Positions 15,742-24,168 of a stretch of 64,000 nucleotides of DNA are shown in pieces (position 1 is the first letter of the stretch; every line of letters begins with the position of its first letter). The DNA comes from Nostoc sp. UCD121 (GTDB taxonomy: Bacteria > Cyanobacteriota > Cyanobacteriia > Cyanobacteriales > Nostocaceae), in assembly GCF_014222285.1 (NCBI RefSeq), contig NZ_JACKZS010000008.1, positions 1 through 64,000 on the forward strand. The letters run 5' to 3'. The notes beneath the pieces were generated by a model. It ran no database searches and had not been told where the DNA came from. It worked only from the letters and a program-made list of their open reading frames with translations. Made by a program: the position numbers and the translations under genes.

Positions 15742-16224
15742 CTATCCTAGTTTCTTCTCCCAAAATAATGCCTTGCCCATCTGGGGATTTAGCTCATAAC
15801 CACTGAATCCGCACGCCTTGTATGCTGACTGGGCAACATGGTTTCCTTCCAGTACCTCTAGCGTGAGTTTGCAGCAGCCCAAATCCAACGCTATCTCCTC
15901 CGCTTTCTGTAGCAGCAGTTTGGACAAGCCTCTACCACGGTAGGGTAAAGCAACGATGACATCGTGAATATTAAGTAATGGTTTACACGCGAACGTAGAG
16001 AATCCTTCTAAACAGACAACAAGCCCTGCGGGTTCGGCATCGACAAACGCAAGAATCACATGAGCCGCTTTTCTTTTTGCAAGTTCTGCTGAGAGATTTG
16101 CTTTAACGTAGTCGGACAGACCTTTACCACCACCCATCGGGTCGAGTGCATACTCATCCATTAATTGCACCATAGCCTCCGCATGAGCAGGCATACTCAG
16201 GTCTGCTTCAAAAATTTCAATCAT
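15742..16224 (-). CDS. GNAT family N-acetyltransferase
   Basis: 160 residues with the acetyl-CoA loop YRGRGLSKLLLQKAEE (R-x-x-G-x-G/A type), followed by LTLEVLEGNHVAQSAYKACG, the motif B region. It would transfer an acetyl group from acetyl-CoA to an amine; the substrate is unknown. It is on the strand opposite to the CIS genes and separates PAAR from gp25, so it is probably an inserted or independently transcribed gene. Confidence 0.9.
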   Translation of the reverse strand: MIEIFEADLSMPAHAEAMVQLMDEYALDPMGGGKGLSDYVKANLSAELAKRKAAHVILAFVDAEPAGLVVCLEGFSTFACKPLLNIHDVIVALPYRGRGLSKLLLQKAEEIALDLGCCKLTLEVLEGNHVAQSAYKACGFSGYELNPQMGKALFWEKKLG

Positions 16225-16488
16225 CTTTCAAATGTTGGTATAACGTTTCTGGTCAGTGGCTGCCGACAACCCTAGTTTGCGATCGTTTATCTGAATTCAA
16301 AAAAACTAATTCCGATCCTGAAAAAATACTACCAGGAAAGGGAATAAATGAATTTCCTCAAAACTCTGTTCATCCGCTTTAGAACCTCAAATTGCCCTGT
16401 CCCTCGCCTCCTTAACCTCGACCTTTGGCGAATAGGCTTAAACCCTCTGTGCCGATATCTTTGAAGATATCCATGTACAACTGTCTAA

Positions 16489-16911
16489 GTGCCAGATATG
16501 GTTTATGGTCGTGAACTAGCCTATTTGGGAACAGGTTGGGCTTATCCACTGCATTTAAGTGTGCAAGGCGGGATACAACTTAGCCATGAAGATCAAAAAG
16601 TTAAAGAATCTATTTGGATTATCCTCCGCACGGGAGTAGGTGAGCGGGTTTATCGACCTACCTTTGGTTCGCGCTTGTCTGAACTGGCGTTTGCACCTTT
16701 AAATAGCGATACCCTACTACGAATCCGTCTTTATGTTTTGGAAGCTTTAGAAGTTTGGGAACCGCGCATTACTATCGATGAAGTTGTTACCGATCCTGAC
16801 CCTGTGCGTGGCAGAGTGGACATCATTATCAATTATCGACTCAAAGACGGCCCCGATATTTATAGTTTTGTTTATCCTTATTATTTGGTTTCAGCTGGGG
16901 AGGAATCGTGA
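16489..16911 (+). CDS. Baseplate wedge protein (GPW/gp25 family)
   Basis: 140 residues. Typical gp25 features: GTGWAYPLHLSVQGGIQLS, then VKESIWIILRTGVGERVYRP and GSRLSELAFAPLN, which form the sheath-initiation/baseplate core. In contractile systems gp25 contacts the first sheath layer, notable because no sheath gene is found nearby. GTG 16489 is used; an in-frame ATG at 16498 is an equal candidate. The upstream spacer 16225-16488 has no supported gene. Confidence 0.93.
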   Translation: MPDMVYGRELAYLGTGWAYPLHLSVQGGIQLSHEDQKVKESIWIILRTGVGERVYRPTFGSRLSELAFAPLNSDTLLRIRLYVLEALEVWEPRITIDEVVTDPDPVRGRVDIIINYRLKDGPDIYSFVYPYYLVSAGEES

Positions 16912-17092
16912 TCCGAATTAAAAATTGAAAATTAAAAATTAATACGACTTACGCAAAATATCTCTCAAACTCTGATTTCTCTGTGCCTCTGCGGTTCGTT
17001 ATTCCGTAATTTATGCGTAAGTCCTAATTAAAAAAGCTAAATTTTATCTGGGTTTCTAGGCTTGTATCTGTCACATTCTTTTTTAAATTGGT

Positions 17093-19291
17093 ATGAACTT
17101 TGATTTTTTACCGAAATTACCTTCTTCCAACTTAGACGATCGCGCCTTCGATGATTTGGTGGAAGAATGTATTATGCGTATTCCTCGCTACTGTCCCGAA
17201 TGGACTGACCACAATCTCAGCGACCCAGGAATTACGCTAATTGAGTTATTTGCTTGGTTAACTGACCAAATGTTGCTCAGATTTAACCAAGTACCTCGAA
17301 AAAATTATGTCGCTTTCCTAGAATTACTGGGTATCCGTCTCCAGCCTCCCGCCCCAGCCCGCACGGAATTAACTTTTTATTTAAGCGCTGCACTACCTGA
17401 AGCCTATACTATTCCAGCCGGATTAGAAGCCTCAACTATCCGCACTGAAACTACAGAAGCTATTACATTCAGCACAGATTCTCCTCTAATTATCGGCAAC
17501 CCCCGCATCCAACACTTCTTAACTGCCCAAACTACCGAAGATATTCCCCAATCTCTGCGCGAAAGAGTCACAACTTCATGGACTCGTCAATCTAACGGTT
17601 TCTGGACAGGTAATGAACAACCGATTTTTGAAGAGGAACCTCAGCCTGGTAACTGCTTTTATTTAGCCATTAATTCTGATGATCCTTTAGACGCTAATGT
17701 TTTAGAAATTATTTTCCAAGGGGCTGCGGCTACCCCTGCCGGTATTAACCCCAATCAACCACCGCGCAAGTGGGAAGCCTGGGATGGGGAAAATTGGCAA
17801 GCAGTTTTATTGCAAGAGTCGGATGATAAAACTCGCGGTTTCAGTTTTTATGAAATGGCCCAACAGGGTGGAAACCCTTCTCAAGGTGCAGAGGTACGTT
17901 TGCATCTACCTCAAATTTGGCCTGTGGCTAATTTTACCTCTTACCGAGGTCGTTGGTTGCGCTGTAGTTTTGTTTCCACAGAAGCCAATGAAACTGGTTA
18001 CAATCGTCCGCCAAGAATTATTGGTTTAGCAGCGCGGTCAATTGGCGGTACTGTTAGAGCTAGCCACAGTACGCTGATTATAGATGAGCGATTGGGAATT
18101 AGTGATGGTACACCCGGTCAGAGTTTCCAGTTACAAACAGCACCAATTTTAGAACGCCGAGAAAATGAATATATTTTAGTTACTCCCAGTGGTGGTTTGC
18201 CTCAAAAGTGGATTGAGGTGAGAGATTTTGCTGATTCTGGGCCACATAACTTTCATTACACCATCGATTCCATTACTGGTACAATCCAGTTTGGGCCGCT
18301 GATTCGGGAACCTAGCCAACTTAAACAGCATACCCAGATGCGATCGCGGATTCAAGAACCATCGCTAGATAACACATCTGTACAAGTTCTAGAAAATAAC
18401 CAGTCAGAACACCAATATGGGGCGATTCCTCCCCGTGGTGCAGAGATTAAAATAGTTGCTTATCGTACAGGTGGTGGTAGGGAAGGCAATGTGCAAACTG
18501 GGGCAATCCAGTTTTTGAAGTCTGCGTATCCATACATTGCTAGTGTGGTCAATCGTGTACCAGCAATCAATGGCGCGGATGCCGAATCGCTGGAACAGGC
18601 TGTGATGAAGGCTCCCCGCATCCTCCGCACACGCGATCGCGCCGTCACTGCCGAAGATTTTGAAGTTTTGACTCAACAAGCAGGTGCTGGTGCGATCGCG
18701 CGCGTCCGGTGTTTGCCAGCAAATTCTCGTAGACAAGCTGGTATAGTTAGTTTACTGGTTGTTCCTTATGCAAATACAGATGCGATCGCCCAAGGTAATG
18801 GCATAAGACCAGAAGAGTTTGCTCTTAGTAATGCCCTGCAAGAGCAAATTTTGAGTTACTTAGATGAAAGACGGTTATTAGGGGTACAAATAGAATTACA
18901 AGAACCGAATTACGTAGGTGTTTCTGTACAGACAGAAGTTGCTCTAGAGCCAGCATACAACAACCCTTTTGCCAGCGAAGAAATTCGGCGGAATTTAAGG
19001 GTATCACTGTATAAATATTTAAATCCATTAACTGGAGGAATGGACGGCAAAGGTTGGCCATTTGGGCGACCCGTTTATACATCAGATATTGTCGCATTAC
19101 TGCAACAAACCCCAGGCGTGCGTCATTTAGGCCCCGTCCTATTATTTCCCATCCGCAAGCAAGGAGAAAATTGGCGACGACAACCATCACCAGAACAATT
19201 AATTGACCCAGGCTCAGAAGGTTTGATATGTTCTTGGGCTGATACCAATCTACGCTCAAATCACGACATTCAAATAATTCGTAATTCCTAA
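17093..19291 (+). CDS. Baseplate J / gp6-like protein
   Basis: 732-residue baseplate wedge protein. N-terminal region: CPEWTDHNLSDPGITLIELF and AWLTDQMLLRFNQVP, typical of eCIS gp6/Afp11-like proteins. The gpJ-like core lies near residues 490-560 (RTRDRAVTAEDFEVLTQQAG followed by RVRCLP). It would form the wedges around the spike. It stands alone, whereas many eCIS loci have two gp6-type genes. Adjacent tail protein I fits wedge assembly. Confidence 0.93.
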   Translation: MNFDFLPKLPSSNLDDRAFDDLVEECIMRIPRYCPEWTDHNLSDPGITLIELFAWLTDQMLLRFNQVPRKNYVAFLELLGIRLQPPAPARTELTFYLSAALPEAYTIPAGLEASTIRTETTEAITFSTDSPLIIGNPRIQHFLTAQTTEDIPQSLRERVTTSWTRQSNGFWTGNEQPIFEEEPQPGNCFYLAINSDDPLDANVLEIIFQGAAATPAGINPNQPPRKWEAWDGENWQAVLLQESDDKTRGFSFYEMAQQGGNPSQGAEVRLHLPQIWPVANFTSYRGRWLRCSFVSTEANETGYNRPPRIIGLAARSIGGTVRASHSTLIIDERLGISDGTPGQSFQLQTAPILERRENEYILVTPSGGLPQKWIEVRDFADSGPHNFHYTIDSITGTIQFGPLIREPSQLKQHTQMRSRIQEPSLDNTSVQVLENNQSEHQYGAIPPRGAEIKIVAYRTGGGREGNVQTGAIQFLKSAYPYIASVVNRVPAINGADAESLEQAVMKAPRILRTRDRAVTAEDFEVLTQQAGAGAIARVRCLPANSRRQAGIVSLLVVPYANTDAIAQGNGIRPEEFALSNALQEQILSYLDERRLLGVQIELQEPNYVGVSVQTEVALEPAYNNPFASEEIRRNLRVSLYKYLNPLTGGMDGKGWPFGRPVYTSDIVALLQQTPGVRHLGPVLLFPIRKQGENWRRQPSPEQLIDPGSEGLICSWADTNLRSNHDIQIIRNS

Positions 19292-19416
19292 TTTGTCATT
19301 TGTCATTCGTCATTCGTCATTCACCAGTAGTTATTCTCGTCCCAATTCCTAATTCCCAATTCCCAATTCCCAATTCCCAATTCCCAATTCCCAATTCCCA
19401 ATTCCCTATTCCCAAT
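19290..19416. repeat. Two heptamer tandem repeat arrays (STRR)
   Basis: First array about 19290-19320: units ATTTGTC/ATTCGTC. Second array about 19342-19416: about nine units of AATTCCC with edge variants. Heptameric short tandem repeats of this kind are known from heterocystous cyanobacteria. They fill the spacer between baseplate J and tail protein I. Confidence 0.85.
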
Positions 19417-19426
19417 ACCAAATCCT

Positions 19427-20455
19427 ATGGTTCAAAGTCGTTCTAGTCCGGCTGTAAGCATTCAATTAACGCCAATGCAAATACCTGAAGCTTTACCTGT
19501 GGCGGGTTTAGGATTTGCAAATGCGGATATGGATGTAGGTGGACGTACTTTACTTTTGCATCCTGGACATCCCAGCGAGATGATTGTGCAAGTGCAAAAC
19601 TTAGAACAACGTCCTTTGCAGGTAAGCTTAAGCGTTGACGGAAATTTCCCGTCTCAGTGGTGTCAAATTGGTACAGAGGGTAGTGAAATACCGCCTCGTG
19701 GACAAATGGATGCTGTTCTCTACTTCTCAATTCCCGACACATTTTTTGAAGACCAAGAAGCAATTTCCCCTGGGAAAAAAGACAAATTAACTCTCAATTT
19801 TCGCAGTCTAGTTACTCTACATATAGACCCAGGCACAGAGAACGAACAAATCGAAAGAAGCGAGTATTTCGATTTATATATCCGTCCCTACACCGCCTAC
19901 ATGGAATTCTTGCCAATTTTGTATCGAGAAGTAGACTTTATTGGTCGCTTTATGAAGATATTTGAGCAAGCTTTTCAACCAATAGTTGATAGTTACAATG
20001 TCATGTGGGCAAACCTAGATCCCTTGACAGCACCACAAGCATTACTACCTTTTATGGCTCATTGGGTGGCTTGGCAAGTAGATTCTGTGTGGGATCTCCA
20101 GCAACAACGGCGTTTAATTCGTCGGGCTGTAGAACTTTATCGCTGGCGCGGAACTCGTCAAGGATTGCGTCTTTACTTGCATCTTTATACAGGTTTACCG
20201 CTTGACGAAGATTTACCAAATGAAGCTGATAAACATATTAGTATCACAGAACCTTTTGGCCCAAGTTTCATTATCGGAGATGCCCAATTAGGAAATGCAG
20301 TTTTAGCAGGTGGGCAACCATATCATTTTATAGTACGTTTGCGTTCAAATATTTCTAGTGGCATCATCAACGAGCAACTTATCCAAAGAATCATAGAACA
20401 AGAAAAGCCTGCTTTCTGTACATACGAACTATCTATTGAAAATCCTTCTAATTAA
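19427..20455 (+). CDS. Phage tail protein I-like baseplate protein
   Basis: 342 residues. The second half matches the tail protein I (P2 gpI / TIGR02242) family: [20 protein letters not shown], then [14 protein letters not shown] and [20 protein letters not shown]. The N-terminal 150 residues are a beta-rich domain typical of eCIS forms ([19 protein letters not shown]). It works with baseplate J in the wedge. It starts 16 bp after the heptamer array. Confidence 0.9.
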   Translation: MVQSRSSPAVSIQLTPMQIPEALPVAGLGFANADMDVGGRTLLLHPGHPSEMIVQVQNLEQRPLQVSLSVDGNFPSQWCQIGTEGSEIPPRGQMDAVLYFSIPDTFFEDQEAISPGKKDKLTLNFRSLVTLHIDPGTENEQIERSEYFDLYIRPYTAYMEFLPILYREVDFIGRFMKIFEQAFQPIVDSYNVMWANLDPLTAPQALLPFMAHWVAWQVDSVWDLQQQRRLIRRAVELYRWRGTRQGLRLYLHLYTGLPLDEDLPNEADKHISITEPFGPSFIIGDAQLGNAVLAGGQPYHFIVRLRSNISSGIINEQLIQRIIEQEKPAFCTYELSIENPSN

Positions 20456-20518
20456 ATAATTTGTAATTAAATTGTAGAGTGTGTTACAGCTTTAGCATTT
20501 ATCAAAGTAAATTTTTTT

Positions 20519-20572
20519 AACGAACCGCGTTCGCGTAGCGTCTCGTAGAGAAGGACGCGAAAGACGCAAAGG
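20519..20572. repeat. Nested dispersed repeat
   Basis: The dispersed motif AACGAACCGC...ACGCAAAGG is split by a second repeat of 26 bp (GTAGCGTCTCGTAGAGAAGG core, 20535-20554). The same arrangement occurs at 45495-45570; an uninterrupted form is near 58848. Confidence 0.7.
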
Positions 20573-20605
20573 AAGAGAAGGAAGAAATAGGGAAGAAATG
20601 CTTAA

Positions 20606-20629
20606 CTGAACTGTATTGACTTTTAATCT
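20606..20629. repeat. 24-bp direct repeat, left copy
   Basis: Matches 22137-22160 with one mismatch (core ACTGTATTGACTT). The two copies flank the 399-residue gene. The left copy lies 24 bp before its ATG and includes TTGACT, so it could also be promoter sequence. Confidence 0.6.
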
Positions 20630-20652
20630 AAAATCTAAAATCCAAAATCGCT

Positions 20653-21852
20653 ATGTCCCATCCTTTCCCACCCCCACCAATCAAATCTTTGGAACGCCTG
20701 CAAGCCGCAGACGGGTTACTAATCAATGCAGAACGCTGGCGCACAGCCCATGATTATCACAGAAATCGGCAAAATGCTCAATATCAAAGTTTAAATCAAC
20801 CAGGAATTGTCTGTGGTTTAGGCGTTCGAGATGTGACAGCCCCAAGCCAAGTAGAAGCTAGATATCGAGATGGGCGTTGGGTACAAATTCAACCTGGTAT
20901 TGCAATTGATTTAGCAGGTAATCTCATTGTTGTACCGACTTCTTATGATTTTCCTATTGATATAGAAGTAGTAAGTTCTGAACCACTCATGATCTACTTA
21001 GTAGTTAGCTATGTAGACCCTGATGAATTGCGGCGTGGACAGCAAAGAGATGTTGTTCAAGAAACCTATCGAATTGACCAAAGAAACTCAATACCAGCCA
21101 GTTCAGAAATAGAAATATGTCGTATACTTCTGCAACCAGGACATACTGATATTACCCAACCTGCGGATGCTTTCTTTCCTGGATATAACAATATTGATTT
21201 ACGTTATCGCCGTCAGGCACAAATGCGTCCCCAAGCACTTGTGTGTATGGCACAGGCGACTCATAGCGATCCTGAATGTGCGCGTAATTTTTTCAGCCTT
21301 TCGTATTTGTTACAAGCAGTAGAGCCCCTATATCCCAGTTTGCGAGGGGCTGATGAACCAGGTCAAGTTTCTTTAGGAGAAAATATTCAAGATTATGACC
21401 TACTTTATCTGACAGGTGGACAGGCAATTTCTTTAAATAGTCTCGAATTTGAATCCCTCAAAAATTACTTAAATTTAGGTGGTGTGCTTTTCGTTGATGC
21501 ACCAACAAATGCTAATGCTTTAATTGAGAGTACTCAAGCATTAGCACAACAGTTAGAAAGTCCTTTAAGACCTTTAGAAGAATTGCAACGGAGTCATCCT
21601 TTAAGGACAAAACCTTTCTTATTTGCTGCCTTGCCAATGGTTAATCAACAGCAAATTAAAATCTTAATCGGTGGCGGAATTATTTTAGCGATTGGAGATT
21701 TAGCAACTGCTTGGGGACTGGATAGAGATTTAAGTTTACCCAGATTGACTATTCGTACAGCCCAGGAATTAGGAATTAATATTCTTCATTATGCTTGGAA
21801 GCGGCGACAGTTGATAGGTTTGCAACAGGAAGACAATTCAGGACAGTGGTAG
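20653..21852 (+). CDS. CIS-associated protein with DUF4159-like C-terminal domain
   Basis: 399 residues, apparently two domains. The N-terminal half (WRTAHDYHRNRQNAQYQ, then PGIVCGLGV and QPGIAIDLAGNLIVVP) resembles proteins that recur at the end of eCIS baseplate gene sets in cyanobacteria. The C-terminal half (from about 215) resembles DUF4159, a class-I amidotransferase-like fold without the catalytic Cys: YDLLYLTGGQAI, LKNYLNLGGVLFVDAP and ELGINILHYAWKRRQ. It is last in the CIS gene run. Function is unknown; it may be a baseplate or anchoring accessory. Confidence 0.75.
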   Translation: MSHPFPPPPIKSLERLQAADGLLINAERWRTAHDYHRNRQNAQYQSLNQPGIVCGLGVRDVTAPSQVEARYRDGRWVQIQPGIAIDLAGNLIVVPTSYDFPIDIEVVSSEPLMIYLVVSYVDPDELRRGQQRDVVQETYRIDQRNSIPASSEIEICRILLQPGHTDITQPADAFFPGYNNIDLRYRRQAQMRPQALVCMAQATHSDPECARNFFSLSYLLQAVEPLYPSLRGADEPGQVSLGENIQDYDLLYLTGGQAISLNSLEFESLKNYLNLGGVLFVDAPTNANALIESTQALAQQLESPLRPLEELQRSHPLRTKPFLFAALPMVNQQQIKILIGGGIILAIGDLATAWGLDRDLSLPRLTIRTAQELGINILHYAWKRRQLIGLQQEDNSGQW

Positions 21853-22182
21853 GGTGGGCATCAATACGGTTTAGTTAAGGGAAGAGACGGTGATTTATTG
21901 CGTCTTTGCGATCTATAACTTTCATCAAAACCCTGATCCGAATCGTATTGGAATGGGCATTACTTTAAATAATATTGCACCTGGTTTCGCATTTTTAGCA
22001 ATGCCTACCCTCTAATATAGAGCGATCGCCTTTGCGTTACTTATAATCCAATACGCTGGGGTTAGGCGCTACTTCTACAAAATCGTGGGTTTTGAGACGC
22101 GATAAATCGCCGTCTCTACAAGTGTTTTGATCTTATCTGAACTGTATTGACTTATAATCTCTACTTTCATTGCCTAACACCC
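21853..22182. other. Gene-free spacer after the CIS locus
   Basis: 330 bp with no supported gene. It contains the second copy of the 24-bp repeat (22137-22160), a HIP1 octamer near 22022, and a small imperfect hairpin at 22094-22116 (GAGACG...CGTCTC). Confidence 0.6.
22137..22160. repeat. 24-bp direct repeat, right copy
   Basis: Second copy of the element at 20606-20629, one mismatch, same orientation, 1.53 kb downstream. Confidence 0.6.
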
Positions 22183-22542
22183 CTAAAGCACAAAACCCAG
22201 AACTATATTTAAGGCTGTACGAATAAGTTCCCAGTATTCTGACTCCAGCACGCCCAGCAAGCCCAAAATACGACTATGATCAACAGCACGAATTTGCCCA
22301 ATATCTATAAAACGGTCTTGGTCTAGTCCATTATTTGGTGTTGCTTTCACATTTACAACATAGGGGGCTTGTTTACTTCCGGGTCGAAATGGTACCACAA
22401 TTGTCAGCAATCCATACTGATTCATGATGTCATTTTGCACAATCAAGCAAGCGCGGATTTTTTTTGCTTCAGCCCCCACTGTTGGATCAAGATTCACCCA
22501 ACGTATTTCTCCTCGCCGATAAATTAAATTATTCCCTGGCAT
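22183..22542 (-). CDS. MazF/PemK-type toxin
   Basis: 119-residue endoribonuclease of the MazF family. Typical features: RRGEIRWVNLDPTVGAEAKK at the start, RACLIVQND, IVVPF, then the later DIGQIRAVDHSRILG. It cleaves mRNA when not bound by antitoxin. Its start lies 14 bp inside the 3' end of the ribbon-helix-helix antitoxin gene. The length is complete. Confidence 0.93.
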   Translation of the reverse strand: MPGNNLIYRRGEIRWVNLDPTVGAEAKKIRACLIVQNDIMNQYGLLTIVVPFRPGSKQAPYVVNVKATPNNGLDQDRFIDIGQIRAVDHSRILGLLGVLESEYWELIRTALNIVLGFVL

Positions 22543-22759
22543 TTATGCCATCTCCAACAACGCTATCCCAAGCAGCAATTTCAGCTTGATATTCTGGATC
22601 TTCAGCATCCTGCTTGAGGGCTGCAATCATTTCTGCTGCCAAAATTTGGCGACGGTGTTCTGCTAGCAGTGTATTAATGTATGCACTACGATTTCCATGT
22701 GCATACTGATCTACAAATTGCAGAATGTCTTCTTCTAAGGTAATTGTGACTTTCAGCAT
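22529..22759 (-). CDS. Ribbon-helix-helix antitoxin (MazE-type)
   Basis: 76 residues. The N-terminal strand-helix-helix (LKVTITLEEDILQFVDQYA, then RSAYINTLLAEHRR) is a ribbon-helix-helix DNA-binding motif. The acidic C-terminal tail (QDAEDPEYQAEIAAWDSV) is the kind that wraps the toxin. It overlaps and precedes the MazF-like gene, so it should neutralise it and autorepress the operon. Confidence 0.88.
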   Translation of the reverse strand: MLKVTITLEEDILQFVDQYAHGNRSAYINTLLAEHRRQILAAEMIAALKQDAEDPEYQAEIAAWDSVVGDGINARE

Positions 22760-22910
22760 CTATGAATTAATTTTTAGTATTACTATTTAGTATGATTTTA
22801 TCATCATACTAAAATTTGCTTTATATACCTGACCGGTTTGAGCTTACGTAATACTTGAATTAACAAAAGCTATGTAGTACATTTGTCAACGGTGTATAGG
22901 CTAGCTATAT

Positions 22911-24155
22911 CTACCCCAATGGGCGAGGTGCTGCAATGCCATATCCCTGTGCATAATCAATTCCTAGTTCCGTAATTCGCTCTAAAATCGCGTCATTCTC
23001 TACAAACTCAGCAATAGTCTGAATACCCATCACACTGCTAATGTGCGTGATTGCTGCCACGATCGCATTATCCACAGGATTATCGACAATGTTACGAATA
23101 AAGCTCCCGTCAATTTTGAGGTAATCCACAGGCAGAGACTTGAGATAGGCAAAAGACGACATACCCACCCCAAAATCGTCCAACGCGAAGCGACAGCCCA
23201 TCCGTTGAAGTGACTGAATGAAGTGTCTGGCTTTGCTTAGGTTGGCGATCGCCACAGTTTCGGTAATCTCAAAGCAAATGCAGTGGGGTGAGATGGAGTA
23301 TAGGGTAAACTGCTGATATAGAAAGTCAAAGAAGCGATCGTCGTTGATGCTAGAACCAGAAAGGTTAATCGCATAAATGCTTTGTTTATCGCCAACAATC
23401 CTTGTCCAATTCCTGAACAGAGTCCGAATTACCCATTGATCGATCAGGTGCATCAAGTCGTAGCGTTCTGCTGCTGGAATAAACGTCATCGGCAGCACTA
23501 AATTTCTCTCCTCATCCCGAAACCGCAGCAGCACTTCATAATAGTCGCCATCGTCAGCGTTTTGAGCAGTCGAGGTGATAGCGGCAATAGGTTGAACATA
23601 GAGACAAAACCAATCACTTTCCAAGGCTTGAGAAATGCGGCTAGCCCACTGCATCTCGCCGCGCTGTTGCAGTCGCTCCTGGTCGTTAGTCTGAGCAGCG
23701 TACACGCGATTGCGCCCCCGGTTCTTTGCGGTATAGCAAGCTGCGTCAGCCGTGCTGATAATCTCTGCAACGCTCTCGCTATTAGTGTCAATACCAACCA
23801 AGCCGATACTTGCTCCAATTGAGAATACCTGCTCTTGCCAAACAAACCGGAACTCTTGAACACATGAAAGCAGATTGTTGGTAACTAATAAAGCTTGCTC
23901 CAGTGTACACTTACTGAGCAATACGCCAAATTCACCGCCCCCTAAGCGTGCCAGTATGTCAGTTTTCCGAATCTTCTCCTGCAATAAGACAGTAATTTGA
24001 CGCAGTAATTCGTCTCCAGCCACATGACCACAGGTATCATTTACGATTTTGAAGTGATCGAGATCCAAATAGCACAACGCATGAACCTGGTAGTCTGAAC
24101 AAGAAAGGCCCAATGCTTGTTTAACCTGCCGCTCAAATTCCTGGCGATTCGCCAA
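22911..24155 (-). CDS. GGDEF-EAL fragment of a frameshifted signalling protein
   Basis: Cyclic-di-GMP signalling domains. The diguanylate cyclase motif reads LGGGEF, so the third acid of GG(D/E)EF is Gly and cyclase activity is doubtful. The EAL phosphodiesterase part looks complete: EVLLRF, EITET, LDDFGVGMSSFAYLKSLPVD and IAEFVEN. Translation upstream in the same frame continues as LSWQATHDALTGLANRQEFE, the standard start of a GGDEF domain, so the TTG used here is not a true start. This is the 3' part of a PAS-PAS-GGDEF-EAL gene broken by one base near 24209. Confidence 0.85.
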   Translation of the reverse strand: MANRQEFERQVKQALGLSCSDYQVHALCYLDLDHFKIVNDTCGHVAGDELLRQITVLLQEKIRKTDILARLGGGEFGVLLSKCTLEQALLVTNNLLSCVQEFRFVWQEQVFSIGASIGLVGIDTNSESVAEIISTADAACYTAKNRGRNRVYAAQTNDQERLQQRGEMQWASRISQALESDWFCLYVQPIAAITSTAQNADDGDYYEVLLRFRDEERNLVLPMTFIPAAERYDLMHLIDQWVIRTLFRNWTRIVGDKQSIYAINLSGSSINDDRFFDFLYQQFTLYSISPHCICFEITETVAIANLSKARHFIQSLQRMGCRFALDDFGVGMSSFAYLKSLPVDYLKIDGSFIRNIVDNPVDNAIVAAITHISSVMGIQTIAEFVENDAILERITELGIDYAQGYGIAAPRPLG

Positions 24156-24168
24156 TCCTGTTAAAGCA

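Noticed and set aside
16348-16464. 38-codon open frame (MNFLKTLFIRF start) before gp25
   Set aside because: Short, no ribosome-binding site, no conserved features.
19290-19416. Possible CRISPR array
   Set aside because: Units are contiguous heptamers without spacers; they are short tandem repeats.
8442-21852. Intact temperate prophage
   Set aside because: No capsid, portal, terminase, integrase or lysis genes; only tube, spike and baseplate components.
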